Of a stretch of 64,000 nt of DNA, positions 63,688 through 64,000 are shown piece by piece. This stretch comes from a bacterium (GTDB lineage: Bacteria > Verrucomicrobiota > Kiritimatiellia > CAIKKV01 > CAITUY01): the NCBI GenBank assembly GCA_037128595.1, contig JBAXWB010000005.1, positions 1 through 64,000 of the forward strand, in the 5' to 3' direction. The translations under genes were made by a program, and so were the position numbers. Each line of letters begins with the position of its first letter. Positions within the stretch are counted from its first letter, which is position 1. The notes under the pieces were generated by a model. It ran no database searches and had not been told where the DNA came from. It was given only the letters and a program-made list of their open reading frames with translations.

Positions 63688-64000
63688 ATAGCTCCTTGAG
63701 GCGTAATGCTAACCATATGCCATTCTCTATCAATTGAGTGGTGATAAATCAACTTTTGCTTTGTGGTGTGGATCTCGTAGGTGCCATCTGAAACCTGCAC
63801 CACATAGCCCTCAGGATACTGGTAGGCGGGGACGAAAATCTCGGTGGGCTGATGGACGGCGGGGTCGTGCTGGAAAGAGTACTCGAACCGTTTGGTGTGC
63901 AGGTCAAAGGTCATTGCCAGCGGAATTCCGGCAGTCTTCCGGGCATAAGCCCGTACCACGGACTCCAAGGCCCGTCCACCCGAATCGGGATTTCCCGGGT
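63684..64000 (-). CDS. C-terminal part of a GH5-like glycosidase (partial)
   Basis: An open frame enters from the right edge (105 residues visible) and ends at 63684. The sequence LAMTFDLHTKRFEYSFQHDP, PTEIFVPAYQYPEGY and VQVSDGTYE fits the C-terminal beta-domain of GH5 enzymes related to endoglycoceramidase. The catalytic part is outside the window. Its stop overlaps the DSD1-like start (ATGA). Confidence 0.75.
   Translation of the reverse strand, partial: PGNPDSGGRALESVVRAYARKTAGIPLAMTFDLHTKRFEYSFQHDPAVHQPTEIFVPAYQYPEGYVVQVSDGTYEIHTTKQKLIYHHSIDREWHMVSITPQGAI

Overview
The window reads as a chromosomal segment of a Gram-negative, PVC-type bacterium, most likely Verrucomicrobiota/Kiritimatiellota. 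Evidence: a secretin-based pilus/secretion locus implies an outer membrane; a secreted protein carries the calcium-repeat signature NGVPDWWEVRYYGGL typical of Verrucomicrobia-like genomes; and the last 15 kb are dense in glycoside hydrolases with DegT/Hyi/xylose-isomerase-like/Gfo-Idh sugar genes. This placement is inference; no rRNA or intact tRNA is present.

Layout. 0-4.3 kb: hisB-hisA-M16 peptidase, then a pteridine-reductase-like SDR with an AraD-like aldolase that lacks key residues. 4.3-17.6 kb: mostly minus-strand genes (manC, DUF192, thrC, metallophosphoesterase, GH18 chitinase, two uncharacterised membrane proteins) interrupted by plus-strand rmuC and umuDC; a broken ORF6N gene lies near 5.5 kb. 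17.6-25.3 kb: aroC-tgt-yajC-secDF-recJ-phzF, tightly packed. 25.4-30.9 kb: an SGNH hydrolase, glutamate dehydrogenase and a nifU-nifS pair.

31.2-48.3 kb is one long pilus/secretion locus resembling MSHA/type IV pili with type II secretion traits: PilT, secretin, PilB, PilC, two paralogous major pilins, PilM, PilN, a PilO-PilP-like fusion, two consecutive V-W-X-like minor pilin triads, a lipoprotein, a calcium-repeat protein, an ExeA/MshM-like ATPase and a GspB-like protein. Probable logic: PilB and PilT power extension and retraction, PilC/M/N/O-P form the inner-membrane platform, the secretin is the exit pore, and the two triads may prime different tips.

48.7-64 kb is a sugar-degradation region: GH52 beta-xylosidase, a GHL6-type hydrolase, a GH4 enzyme, D-lyxose isomerase, an unknown protein, a four-gene cassette (DegT, Hyi-like, xylose-isomerase-like, Gfo/Idh) behind a perfect 26-bp palindrome, a GH2 enzyme, a divergent DSD1/D-threonine-aldolase-like protein and the end of a GH5-like gene. 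Xylosides would be cut to xylose, with D-lyxose isomerase feeding D-xylulose.

The most unusual material is non-coding structure: a family of hairpins with a constant ACRGAG loop but co-varying stems (31.0 and 48.4 kb), palindromic elements inserted in the reading frame of a membrane protein (15.4-16.6 kb), a tRNA-like fold at 48.3 kb, a nested-palindrome MITE-like element at 27.3 kb, and a perfect 13-bp hairpin inside the start of recJ.
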